Shown piece after piece: positions 1 to 8,159 of a stretch of DNA of 64,000 nt. Location: contig NZ_JAQGPN010000004.1 in NCBI RefSeq assembly GCF_028826155.1, positions 62,001 to 126,000 of the forward strand, in the 5' to 3' direction. The notes under the pieces are model-generated. The model was not told where the DNA came from. It saw nothing but the letters and a program-made list of their open reading frames with translations, and did not search any database. Position 1 is the first letter of the stretch. Every line of letters begins with the position of its first letter. The translations under genes were made by a program, and so were the position numbers. This DNA comes from Mesorhizobium shangrilense (GTDB lineage: Bacteria; Pseudomonadota; Alphaproteobacteria; Rhizobiales; Rhizobiaceae).

Positions 1-84
1 GCTGCCCGAACCTTTCGAACCAGACGAACCGCTCTTGGATTCGCCGGACTTCTTGTCGCTGCTGCCTTTGGGTTTCTCTGCCAT
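1..84 (-). CDS. Ser/Gly/Lys-rich small protein, N-terminus only (partial)
   Basis: An ATG at 84-82 on the minus strand opens 28 codons that run off the window edge. A GGAGG ribosome binding site (complement of 91-95) lies seven bases upstream. The peptide begins MAEKPKGSS and continues as a low-complexity, hydrophilic run of Ser, Gly and Lys, so this end is probably disordered. No function can be assigned from 28 residues. The good ribosome binding site is the main reason to call it real. Confidence 0.5.
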   Translation of the reverse strand, partial: MAEKPKGSSDKKSGESKSGSSGSKGSGS

Positions 85-107
85 TGGTTTCCTCCAAGGG
101 CCGCGAA

Positions 108-388
108 ATGGCGTTTCTGCCGGACCTCCACCGGCTGAGGGCCTTGATCGCCCTTCGCGCGTCGGCCGATGCCGTCGAGACGGCGGAAGCAGACCTAAAC
201 CGAGCGCTCCGCTAGCTCGGGATCAGGAGTCGCCGTCATTGGAGTTGCGGGCGGCGCGCGACCTCGCATGGCTGTGGGGCGAACGCGGCGAGAGGCTGCG
301 CGCCCGCGATCTCCTCGCCCCGATCTATAGCTGGTTCACCGAAGGGTTCGCCATCCGGACCCGCAAGAGACAAAGCGTCTTATCTTAG
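108..388 (+). pseudogene. Tail of an adenylate-cyclase/AAA-type regulator, frameshifted remnant
   Basis: The second half of this stretch (about 229-388) encodes SLELRAARDLAWLWGERG followed by RDLLAPIYSWFTEGF. This matches the conserved C-terminal end of the large class III adenylate cyclase/ATPase-TPR regulators common in rhizobia (family knowledge). The preceding part of the same domain (LPDLHRLRALIAL and on to LNRALR) lies in another frame from 108 and stops at about 213-215. A one-base frameshift at about 212 joins the halves. The rest of the gene, normally over 2 kb, is absent. The other half may have been lost in the rearrangement that brought in the neighbouring cassette. Confidence 0.65.
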
Positions 389-536
389 GAAGAAGCGAGC
401 CGTCGTTTTTGCGGAACGCTAGACGTGCACCTGCGGCTGTGACGGCTCTTTGCCGTTGGCAAATCGCGAGCGTTGCACGGGCTTTTAGATGGCCTTCGAA
501 AGCACAGCCTCGCGAATGTCCACTCGAGGCGGTCCG

Positions 537-1478
537 CTAGGGGATCGAGCTGACACCTTGCCATTTGAAGCTGCCGATCAGGTCGGCGACCAGATTGCGG
601 ATTTCCTGCGCAACGATGGCGCTGGCGTCCGACGATTCTTCGGGCGGACGGGCATACAGGTAGTTGATCCGCTCGAGCCGGCAGTCGCGGATCGGAACGG
701 CGGTCCATTGCGCCGAGTTCGCGCTGCCATGGATGTTCAGGGCGGAGCGTGGCTTGATCGTGCCGCCAACGCCGCGGCCTACGCATTGCATGAGAACCGA
801 GAGCGAATCGATCTCGGCGACCGGCCGCACCTTCAGTTCGAGGCGTTCGAACTCGATGTCGATGCGCCGGCGAAGCCCGTGCGCGCGGCTGGGCAGAAGC
901 AGCGGAATGTCGGCCACCTCTCGCAAGGTAATCCCCTCTTCGTCCTGCGGCAGCAACCGTGCATCCGGCGCATGGACGAAGAACAGCTCCTCGCACAGGA
1001 GAGGCAGATGCTGCCACCCAGGGATGGCCTCGGCCGAGAACAGGACCAGCAGGTCAAGCTCTCCGGCAAAGGCCTGCGTCTGCAAGTTGCCGCTCAGGCC
1101 TTCGACGAGGTTCAGCGTGATGCCGGGGTGGCTGCGCTGCAGGCGTTCGACGATAGGCACGCCCAGCTGGCAGTTGGTGGTCGGCGGAAGGCCGAGGATG
1201 ACGTGGCCCGACACCTCGTCGCGGGTCTCCTGCGCGGCCAGAAGCGCGCGGTCGAACTGGCGAAGGATGAACTTCGCATGTCGGTATAGCGCGAGTCCCT
1301 TGGCCGTGACCGTCACTCCCCTGTTCGACCGCAGGAAAAGGGGTGCTCCGACCTCCTGTTCAAGCCGGGCAATCTGCTGGCTGAGAGCGGGCTGCGCCAC
1401 GTTCAGCTGGCGCGAGGCCATCGAGACGCTGGCGCACTCGACGATGCTGGTAAAATACTTCAGTTGCCGCGCGTCCAC
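537..1478 (-). CDS. LysR-family regulator, Nac-like
   Basis: The 313-residue protein has an N-terminal winged helix-turn-helix (about residues 4-60, QLKYFTSIVE then ASRQLNVAQPALSQQIARLE) and a periplasmic-binding-type effector domain (about 90-300). The overall look is that of the nitrogen-assimilation-control (Nac/Cbl) branch of LysR regulators. It is divergent from the aldehyde dehydrogenase/ABC importer operon starting at 1738, the classic arrangement for a LysR activator and its target. A near-palindrome with ATA-N9-TAT spacing lies between them (1612-1630) and is the likely binding site. Its ligand may be the imported compound or the aldehyde derived from it, which is inference. Confidence 0.88.
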   Translation of the reverse strand: MDARQLKYFTSIVECASVSMASRQLNVAQPALSQQIARLEQEVGAPLFLRSNRGVTVTAKGLALYRHAKFILRQFDRALLAAQETRDEVSGHVILGLPPTTNCQLGVPIVERLQRSHPGITLNLVEGLSGNLQTQAFAGELDLLVLFSAEAIPGWQHLPLLCEELFFVHAPDARLLPQDEEGITLREVADIPLLLPSRAHGLRRRIDIEFERLELKVRPVAEIDSLSVLMQCVGRGVGGTIKPRSALNIHGSANSAQWTAVPIRDCRLERINYLYARPPEESSDASAIVAQEIRNLVADLIGSFKWQGVSSIP

Positions 1479-1611
1479 CCGCCACCCCCCGTTTGGTCGT
1501 ACCGACGACTGCAGGCTATTGAAATTCCTGCTGGCCAGATTTCCTTCTCTGGCGGTTTCCTCCCGGAATCAAGGCATTTCGAAACTCGCCCCGACGAGCA
1601 TTCTCGTCCTG

Positions 1612-1630
1612 CCATACGCTAGCGTTATGG
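1612..1630. promoter_or_regulatory. Nac-type LysR operator, ATA-N9-TAT
   Basis: The sequence CCATACGCTAGCGTTATGG is an inverted repeat apart from one extra base. It contains ATA (1614-1616), nine bases, and TAT (1626-1628). ATA-N9-TAT is the known core of Nac sites. It lies between the divergent LysR gene and the ALDH gene, about 108 bp upstream of the ALDH start. Binding by this LysR protein is inferred from resemblance and position only. Confidence 0.5.
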
Positions 1631-1737
1631 ACCCCTCGCAAAACAGTATTTTCGCGTCGTGACGACGCCGGCTAGGACACCGAGCGAGGGCGGTCGCGGC
1701 GCGAGCCGTGTCGTCCGGAGCACGAACGGATACCGCC

Positions 1738-3228
1738 ATGACGATCGAGCCTTTGATCCATGCCTTCGAAACGCCGGACCCAGATGGCCTGCCGGTGTGC
1801 GGTTCCCTTCTGGCCGAGGGCTGGGTGGCCGGAGATGGGCGGCGGACCGTGGTGCTGGACAAGTATCGCCTCGAGCCGATCGCGCAGGTGGCTGCCACCT
1901 CGGCCGCACAGATCGCCCGCATGATCGACGCTGCATCTGGCGCCCGGGCGAGCAATTCCCACAGTCCGCATGACCGTGGCCGCGTCCTGGAGGAGGCGGC
2001 CCGCCTGGTCGAAGCGAAGGCTGACGCCTTCCTGGCAGTCATGCAGGCCGAAACCGGCTATGCCACGAGCGATTGCCGCAACGAGATTGCGCGCTGCGTG
2101 CAGACGCTGCGCCTTTCGGCCGAGGAGGCGCGGCGCCTTTCCGGCGAGATGGTGCCGCTGGCCGGCGCGCCGGGGCAGGGCGGACGGCTCGGCTTCACCC
2201 TCCGGGTGCCAGTCGGCGTCGTGCTTGCGGTGACGCCCTTCAATGCGCCGCTGAACACGGTCGCGCACAAGATCGGTCCCGCCCTGGCGGCGGGCAACGC
2301 AGTGCTGCTGAAGCCCGCAAGCCAGACGCCGCGCACCGCCTGCCTTCTGGCGCAGTGCCTGGACGAGGCAGGGCTGGAGACGGGCCTGCTGCAGGTGTTC
2401 CATGGCGGGGGCGAGGCTGTCTCCACCGTGCTGGCCGATCCGCGGGTGCGTTTCATCGCCTTCACTGGCTCGACCGAGGTTGGGGCGAAGATCCAGGCGC
2501 AGGCCGGGCTGCGACGCACCCAGATGGAGCTCGGCTCGATCGCCTTCACGGTGCTGTGCGACGATGCCGACCTTGACTATGCGCTGCCCCGGGTCGTGGC
2601 GGCCGCCTATCGCAAGGCGGGACAGGTCTGTACCTCAATCCAGATCCTGCTGGTCGACGAGAGAATCCGCGCGGGCGTGACGGAACGACTTGCCGCCATG
2701 GTGGCGGAACTGCCGCATGGCGACCCCGCGGCGCCGGGCTGCTTTACGGGGCCCATGATCTCGCTGGCCGAGGCCGAGCGGGTCGAACGCTGGATCGCCG
2801 CAGCCGTGGAGGCGGGCGGGCGACTGCTCGCAGGGGGGCGGCGCGAGGGCGCAGTCGTGGCGCCGACGCTTCTGGCGGGCGTGCCGCGCCGCGCCGATGT
2901 CAGCTGCCGCGAGATTTTCGGGCCCGTGATGTGCATCGAGGGCTTCTCGACGATCGATGAGGCCATCGCCCGGGTGAACGCCACGCCCTACGGACTGGCG
3001 ACGGGCCTGTTCACCAACCGGCTGGACACGGCGCTGCAGGCGGCGCGCCGGCTGGACGTCGGGGGCGTTCACATCAACGAAACCTCGTCCTCGCGCGTCG
3101 ATCTCATGCCCTACGGCGGCACCAAGGACAGCGGCTTCGGCCGGGAGGGTCCGCGCGCCGCCATCCACGAGATGACCGAGGAGCGGGTGATCAGCCTTGC
3201 CCTGCCACAGAGGCTGGCAGGAGGCTGA
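1738..3228 (+). CDS. NAD(P)-dependent aldehyde dehydrogenase
   Basis: The 496-residue protein is of normal length for the ALDH superfamily. It would oxidise an aldehyde to the carboxylate. The expected active-site residues are visible: Asn169 in TPFNAPLN, the FTGSTEVG nucleotide-binding motif near 242-249, the general base Glu264 in QMELGS, and the nucleophile Cys298 in AGQVCTS. I chose the ATG at 1738; an upstream in-frame start at 1708 would add ten unremarkable residues. The closest-looking subgroup acts on aromatic or semialdehyde substrates, but I cannot name the substrate. It heads an operon with the ABC importer that follows, so the aldehyde probably derives from the imported compound. 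Confidence 0.88.
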   Translation: MTIEPLIHAFETPDPDGLPVCGSLLAEGWVAGDGRRTVVLDKYRLEPIAQVAATSAAQIARMIDAASGARASNSHSPHDRGRVLEEAARLVEAKADAFLAVMQAETGYATSDCRNEIARCVQTLRLSAEEARRLSGEMVPLAGAPGQGGRLGFTLRVPVGVVLAVTPFNAPLNTVAHKIGPALAAGNAVLLKPASQTPRTACLLAQCLDEAGLETGLLQVFHGGGEAVSTVLADPRVRFIAFTGSTEVGAKIQAQAGLRRTQMELGSIAFTVLCDDADLDYALPRVVAAAYRKAGQVCTSIQILLVDERIRAGVTERLAAMVAELPHGDPAAPGCFTGPMISLAEAERVERWIAAAVEAGGRLLAGGRREGAVVAPTLLAGVPRRADVSCREIFGPVMCIEGFSTIDEAIARVNATPYGLATGLFTNRLDTALQAARRLDVGGVHINETSSSRVDLMPYGGTKDSGFGREGPRAAIHEMTEERVISLALPQRLAGG

Positions 3229-3288
3229 GCCATCGCCCTCTACAGGGGGTGACCGCCACTTGCGGCGGCATAACGGGAGGAGACAGCA

Positions 3289-4350
3289 ATGACGGACTTG
3301 ATCAAGAACCGAAACCTTGCGCTGGGGCGGCCCAGCCGCCGCAGCGTGCTGCAGGGGCTCGGACTCGCCGCAGGTGGAATAGCGCTGGGGGCGCCGTTCG
3401 TCTCGCGCGCACAGGCGCAGGGAGGCCCCCTCGTATGGTACGGCACCCCGTCCGTGGAATCGATGGACGGCTGGGCCAAGCAGTTCCAGGCGGCCAAGGG
3501 CATTGCCGTGGAGACCTTCCGCGCCGGCAGCATCAAGCTGACCCAGAAGTTCGAGACGGAGCTGGCTGCGGGGCAGCTGCGCTGTTCGGTGATCGACAAT
3601 GCTTCCGTCGGCATCTTCATGGACTGGGTCGATCGCGGGCTCATCGAAAAGTACGAAAGCCCCGAAGCTGCGGCCTATCCCGAAGACATCCGCGCCCCCG
3701 GCTTCTGGACCCCGGTAAAGGGGCTTTTGCCGCTGATCTCGTACAACCTGGACAGCATTCCCGCCGAGGAAGCTCCCAAAAAGTGGGAAGACATTCTCGA
3801 CCCCAAATGGCGGGGCAAGATGGTCATCGCCGACGCCACGGAAAGCGGCTCGGCCATGCACTGGTTCGCCGCGATGATGAAGCATTTCGGCAAGGACTTC
3901 ATGGTCGAACTGTCCAAGCAGGACGTGCTCATCCGCCAGAGCTCCGGCGCGGTGGCCGAGACCCTGACCTCAGGCGAGCGGCCGCTGTCGCCGATGAGCC
4001 TGGAGTACGCAAGTTTCGAGGCGATCGAGGCGGGCGCGAACCTGCAGCTGGTGATCCCGGAAGAAGGCGTGCCGATGACCTATGTCGTCATGGGCATTCC
4101 CAAGGGCGCGCCCAATCCGGAAGCCGGCAAGCAGTTTCTCGATTTCGCCCTGTCGGCCAAGGCGCAGGCCTGGTGGCAGCAGGAATTCCATACGCCGTCG
4201 ATGCGTAACGATGCGGAGCCGATGAAGCACGCGCGCGGTTGGCGTCCGATCAGCGAGATCAAGCGCATCGCGTCCAGCGTCGACGACCTGCGCGACTTCC
4301 ACGCCCGACAGTCCGAGCTTCTGGATACCTGGATCGAACTGTTCAAGTGA
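3289..4350 (+). CDS. ABC importer, substrate-binding protein (Fe3+/aminoethylphosphonate type)
   Basis: This 353-residue periplasmic binding protein carries a twin-arginine-like signal (RPSRRSVLQGLGLAAGG, cleavage near SRAQA), implying export in folded form. The mature part begins GGPLVWYGTPSVES, typical of the family 1 iron(III)/thiamine/aminoethylphosphonate binding proteins (COG1840). The start at 3289 follows GGAGG at 3279-3283. The partner permease and ATPase follow directly. Linkage to a dehydrogenase rather than to iron genes argues for an organic ligand, which is inference. Confidence 0.85.
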   Translation: MTDLIKNRNLALGRPSRRSVLQGLGLAAGGIALGAPFVSRAQAQGGPLVWYGTPSVESMDGWAKQFQAAKGIAVETFRAGSIKLTQKFETELAAGQLRCSVIDNASVGIFMDWVDRGLIEKYESPEAAAYPEDIRAPGFWTPVKGLLPLISYNLDSIPAEEAPKKWEDILDPKWRGKMVIADATESGSAMHWFAAMMKHFGKDFMVELSKQDVLIRQSSGAVAETLTSGERPLSPMSLEYASFEAIEAGANLQLVIPEEGVPMTYVVMGIPKGAPNPEAGKQFLDFALSAKAQAWWQQEFHTPSMRNDAEPMKHARGWRPISEIKRIASSVDDLRDFHARQSELLDTWIELFK

Positions 4351-4432
4351 TCCCCGCCGGACCCTGGGGTCCATCCTAGCCACGATCCCCGCGGCGGCCC
4401 GACAGGCCGCCGCAGCCTCTAGGAGCAATCCG

Positions 4433-6166
4433 ATGGCTCTTGTCCAACAAGATTCCTTGCGGCCCGCGCGCAGAGCGGGACCTTTGCGCGGCCTGCTGGC
4501 GCGGCATCCGCTGCTGCCGGTCATGGTCCTGGCGCTGATGGTCCTGGCGGTGCTGGTGCTGTATCCCGCAGCCATCCTGATCCGGGATTCGCTGACCGGG
4601 CCGGAGGGGGAATTCACCCTGCGCTGGTATGCCGAAGCCTATTCGCGCACGCGCACGCTGACGGCGCTGTGGAATACGCTGATCATCGCCTCGGCCACCG
4701 CGCTGCTGGCAACCATCTTCGGCACGCTGATGGCCTGGGCCGTCGTGCGCACCGACATGCCGATGCGCCGACTGATAGAAGCCGCGGCGCTGGTCCCCTT
4801 CATCTCGACACCGTTCATCGGCGGTCTCGCCTGGATTCTGCTGGCCAGCCCCGAGACGGGGCTGATCAACCAGGCGTGGAAGGCTGTCACCGGTCTCGGG
4901 ACGCCGCTATTCGACATCCACGGTCTCTGGGGCATCATCATGATCGAGGCCCTCTACGAGATGCCCTACGTCTTCCTGATCGTGGCCGGCGCGCTGCGAT
5001 CGATGGACCCGACGCTGGAAGAAGCCTCGTTCGCCTCCGGCGCCGGTCTCACCCGCACGACGCTGCGCGTGACGCTGCCCGTAGTGATGCCGGCCATCAT
5101 CGGCAGCGGCCTCCTCGTCTTCGTCCTGGCGGCCGAGCAGTTCGGCGTTCCGGCGGTGATCGGCGGGCCGGCGCGGATCACCGTGCTGACCACCGCGATC
5201 TGGGAAACCCAAGCCGTCTATCCGCCCCGCTACGGCCTTGGCTCGGCCCTGTCGATGACGCTTCTGGTCATCGCGATGATGGGGCTATGGGCGCAAAGGC
5301 GCATCCTGGGCGACCGCTCGTTCACCACGGTCGGCGGCAAGGGCGCGCGGCCGCGCCGCGTGGCGCTCGGACCCTGGCGGTGGGTCGCTCTGGCGCTCAG
5401 CCTCGGCTATCTCATCCTCTCGGTCGTGCTGCCCTACGCGACGATCATCCTGTCGTCGGTCCGCACGATCTGGACGCAGCATTTCGACCTGTCGCAGCTG
5501 ACGCTGGAACATTACCGGTGGGTGCTGTTCGACTATCCGATGACGCAGCGGGCGATGCTGAACAGCCTGTTGCTGGCCACCGGTGGTGCGACCGTCGGCA
5601 TACTGTTCTGTGCTGCGATCTCGTTCTTGGTTCAGCGCAGCCGGGTGCCGGGGCGGCGGGCGCTGGACTATCTGGCGGTGCTGCCCATGGCCTTTCCCGG
5701 CGTGGTGCTCGCCTATGCGCTGCTGCGCGCCTACATCACGCCGCCGCTGGTGCTGTACGGCACGATCTGGATCCTGATGATCGCCTATGTCACCCGCTAC
5801 ATCCCCTATGGCGTGCGGTCGACCTCGGCGACGCTGCTTCAGATCCATCCCGAGCTCGAGGAATCGTCGCTGTCGTCCGGCGCCAGCTGGTTCCAGACCT
5901 TCCGACGCGTGACGCTGCCGCTGCTGAAGCCAGGGCTGGTGGCGGGCTGGATCATGCTGTTCGTCTCGTTCATGCGCGAGCTCAGCGCCTCGGTCCTGCT
6001 CTACTCGCCGAGCAACGAGGTGCTGTCGGTCGCCATCTACGACCTGTGGGCACACGGCAACTTCCGCCCGCTGTCCGCGCTTGCGGTGATCCAGATCGTG
6101 CTGTGCCTGTTCATGCTGGTCCTGGTCAAGCGCCTGGCCCGGATCGACACCGACCTGAAAGTCTGA
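4433..6166 (+). CDS. ABC importer permease, two fused permease domains
   Basis: The 577-residue membrane protein contains two copies of the binding-protein-dependent transport domain, as in FbpB/SfuB and ThiP. Each half has an EAA loop that docks the ATPase: EASFASGAGLTRTTLRVTLP in the first half and EESSLSSGASWFQTFRRVTL in the second. Hydrophobic segments occur throughout, beginning with LPVMVLALMVLAVLVLYPAA. It lies 82 bases after the binding-protein gene and 7 bases before the ATPase gene, so the three form one transporter in the inner membrane. Confidence 0.88.
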   Translation: MALVQQDSLRPARRAGPLRGLLARHPLLPVMVLALMVLAVLVLYPAAILIRDSLTGPEGEFTLRWYAEAYSRTRTLTALWNTLIIASATALLATIFGTLMAWAVVRTDMPMRRLIEAAALVPFISTPFIGGLAWILLASPETGLINQAWKAVTGLGTPLFDIHGLWGIIMIEALYEMPYVFLIVAGALRSMDPTLEEASFASGAGLTRTTLRVTLPVVMPAIIGSGLLVFVLAAEQFGVPAVIGGPARITVLTTAIWETQAVYPPRYGLGSALSMTLLVIAMMGLWAQRRILGDRSFTTVGGKGARPRRVALGPWRWVALALSLGYLILSVVLPYATIILSSVRTIWTQHFDLSQLTLEHYRWVLFDYPMTQRAMLNSLLLATGGATVGILFCAAISFLVQRSRVPGRRALDYLAVLPMAFPGVVLAYALLRAYITPPLVLYGTIWILMIAYVTRYIPYGVRSTSATLLQIHPELEESSLSSGASWFQTFRRVTLPLLKPGLVAGWIMLFVSFMRELSASVLLYSPSNEVLSVAIYDLWAHGNFRPLSALAVIQIVLCLFMLVLVKRLARIDTDLKV

Positions 6167-6173
6167 GGACAAC

Positions 6174-7277
6174 ATGACCCAACAGAACCCAAAAGCGCTG
6201 AAGGTCGAGGGGCTCGAAAAGTCCTATGGGGCGGTGCGCGTCGTCCGCGACGTCAGCTTCGAGGTGGAGCCGGGCGAGTTCCTGTCCCTGCTGGGGCCGA
6301 GCGGTTGCGGCAAGACCACGACATTGCGCTGCATCGCCGGCTTCGAACGGCCGGACGAGGGGCGCATCCTCTTCGGCGACACCGCCGTGACCGACATGGC
6401 CGCAGGAATATTCGTGCCGCCGAACCGGCGCGGCTTCGGCATGGTGTTCCAGTCCTACGCGGTCTGGCCGCACATGACTGTGGCCGACAACGTGGCCTAT
6501 CCGCTTTCGGTCAAGGGCGGGATTGGGCGGTCCGAGATTGCCGGGCGCGTCGGTGCGGTGCTGGAGCTTGTCGGCCTGGGCGGACTTGATAAGCGCTATC
6601 CCAACCAGCTTTCGGGCGGTCAGCAGCAGCGCGTCGCACTGGCCCGCGCCCTGATCATGAAGCCGGGCGTGTTGCTGTTCGACGAGCCGCTGTCGAACCT
6701 GGACGCCAAGCTCCGCGAAAGGATGCGGTTCGAGCTGATCGAGCTGCAGCGCAAGATCGGCGTGCCGGCAGTCTTTGTCACCCACGACCAGGCGGAGGCC
6801 ATGGTGATCAGCCGCAGGATCCTCGTGATGGACAAGGGCCGCATCGGCCAGATCGGCAGCCCGGCCGAGATCTATGAGCGGCCGCGCAGCCGCTATGTGG
6901 CCGATTTCGTGGGGCTGACGAATTTTTTCGACGTCACCGTGACGGGACCGGCTGGCCACAACCGGCATACCGTTTCCGGTTCGCTTGGCGCGATGGAGGC
7001 GAGCGCCGACGATCAGCCTGCGGCCGGAGAACGCCGGGCCCTGGCCGTGCGGCCCGAGCGGGTGCGCATGTCCAACACGGCGCCCGACGCGCCCAACGTG
7101 TTCGAGGCGGAGCTGGTGAGTTCCTACTTCCTCGGGCCATACAGCGAGTATTTCCTGACCGTTGCAGGTCAGACGCTGCGGGCGCAGGCGACCGAGCGCC
7201 TGGCCGCGGAGCCGGGTGAGGCGCTCTACGTCCACATGCCGCCCGAAGATTGCCTGCTGCTGGATGTGGGGGAATAA
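6174..7277 (+). CDS. ABC importer ATP-binding protein (FbpC/PotA type)
   Basis: The 367-residue ATPase shows Walker A (GPSGCGKTT, about residues 42-50), the signature LSGGQQQR, Walker B (LLFDEP) and the switch histidine in VTHDQ. A C-terminal TOBE-like regulatory region follows. It starts 7 bases after the permease stop and ends the operon; a strong hairpin terminator follows within 10 bases. It energises import by the preceding binding protein and permease. Confidence 0.9.
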   Translation: MTQQNPKALKVEGLEKSYGAVRVVRDVSFEVEPGEFLSLLGPSGCGKTTTLRCIAGFERPDEGRILFGDTAVTDMAAGIFVPPNRRGFGMVFQSYAVWPHMTVADNVAYPLSVKGGIGRSEIAGRVGAVLELVGLGGLDKRYPNQLSGGQQQRVALARALIMKPGVLLFDEPLSNLDAKLRERMRFELIELQRKIGVPAVFVTHDQAEAMVISRRILVMDKGRIGQIGSPAEIYERPRSRYVADFVGLTNFFDVTVTGPAGHNRHTVSGSLGAMEASADDQPAAGERRALAVRPERVRMSNTAPDAPNVFEAELVSSYFLGPYSEYFLTVAGQTLRAQATERLAAEPGEALYVHMPPEDCLLLDVGE

Positions 7278-7280
7278 GAA

Positions 7281-7304
7281 AAAGGGGCCGGCAGCGGCCC
7301 CTTT
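7281..7304. terminator. Bidirectional intrinsic terminator
   Basis: AAAGGGGCCG, a four-base loop, and CGGCCCCTTT form a perfect 10-bp stem. The A and T runs at its ends serve both strands. It sits between the convergent ABC ATPase (stop 7277) and the SDR gene (minus strand, stop at 7331). Confidence 0.85.
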
Positions 7305-7330
7305 CGTTTAGATCGATGCGGCGCGCCACA

Positions 7331-8122
7331 TCACATTGATATGGCGACGCCGCCATCTACATGCCAGACAGCGCCGACGACGAAGCTGGCGATCGGCGAG
7401 GCAAGGAAGGTCACGACGGCCGCCACTTCCTCTGCCTTGCCCAGACGCCCCAGCGGGACCGTCCTGATCCGCTCGGCCACGACCTGATCGACGGTCTTGC
7501 CGGTCATCTCAGCCCACTTCTGCATGGTCTCTTCCTGGCGGTCGGTGTTGATCATGTGCGGCACCACGGTGTTGATGCCGATACCGCGCGGCGCGTACTG
7601 CGTGGCCAGCGCCTTCGACAGGCTGAGGACAGCCGCATTGTTCAAGTTCACCGGAATGGTGGTGACATGGGGCTGCCGCCCGCCCAGGCCGGCGATGTTC
7701 ACCACCCGGCCCGAACCGCGCGCAGCCATCCGCGGCAGCACATGGCGCAGCGCACGGGCATAGCCGAAGAGCTTCTGCTCGAATATGCCGTCACGGAAGG
7801 CGTCTTCCTCCAGTTCGAGGAAGTCTGCGGGGGTGACTGTTGCGCCGGCATTCACCAGAATGTCCGGCACGCCCAGCCGCGCCTCGACCCGCTCCACCAT
7901 CGCGCGCATGGCCTCGTCGTCGCGGAAATCGGCGGCCTCGGTCGTGACGCGGTCGCCATGGGCTTCCGCCAGGCGGGCGCGTGCCGATTCCAGCCGCCCG
8001 GGATCACGGGCCACCAACACGACGCGCGCGCCCTCGTTCAGGAGCGCCTTCGCGCAGGCATGGCCGACGCCACGGCTGCCTCCGGTGACAAGGGCCAGCT
8101 GGCCCGCCAGATTGAGGTCCAC
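7331..8122 (-). CDS. SDR-family protein lacking the Ser-Tyr-Lys catalytic residues
   Basis: The 263-residue protein has the classical SDR Rossmann fold, with TGGSRGVG at about residues 13-20 for NAD(P) and a VNAG-type motif (LVNAGAT, 89-95). The usual YxxxK motif is replaced: aligning on the following AAVLSLSK puts Val158 where Tyr belongs and Asn162 where Lys belongs. The region that normally carries the catalytic Ser reads VNIAGLGG. Ordinary ketoreduction is therefore doubtful; it may bind nucleotide for another reaction or act as a partner protein. It is the last gene of the minus-strand operon with TctC and MmgE/PrpD, 37 bases after the latter. Confidence 0.82.
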   Translation of the reverse strand: MDLNLAGQLALVTGGSRGVGHACAKALLNEGARVVLVARDPGRLESARARLAEAHGDRVTTEAADFRDDEAMRAMVERVEARLGVPDILVNAGATVTPADFLELEEDAFRDGIFEQKLFGYARALRHVLPRMAARGSGRVVNIAGLGGRQPHVTTIPVNLNNAAVLSLSKALATQYAPRGIGINTVVPHMINTDRQEETMQKWAEMTGKTVDQVVAERIRTVPLGRLGKAEEVAAVVTFLASPIASFVVGAVWHVDGGVAISM

Positions 8123-8159
8123 TTCAGTCTCTCCTTGCTGTCTTGGATGGCGACGCGGC

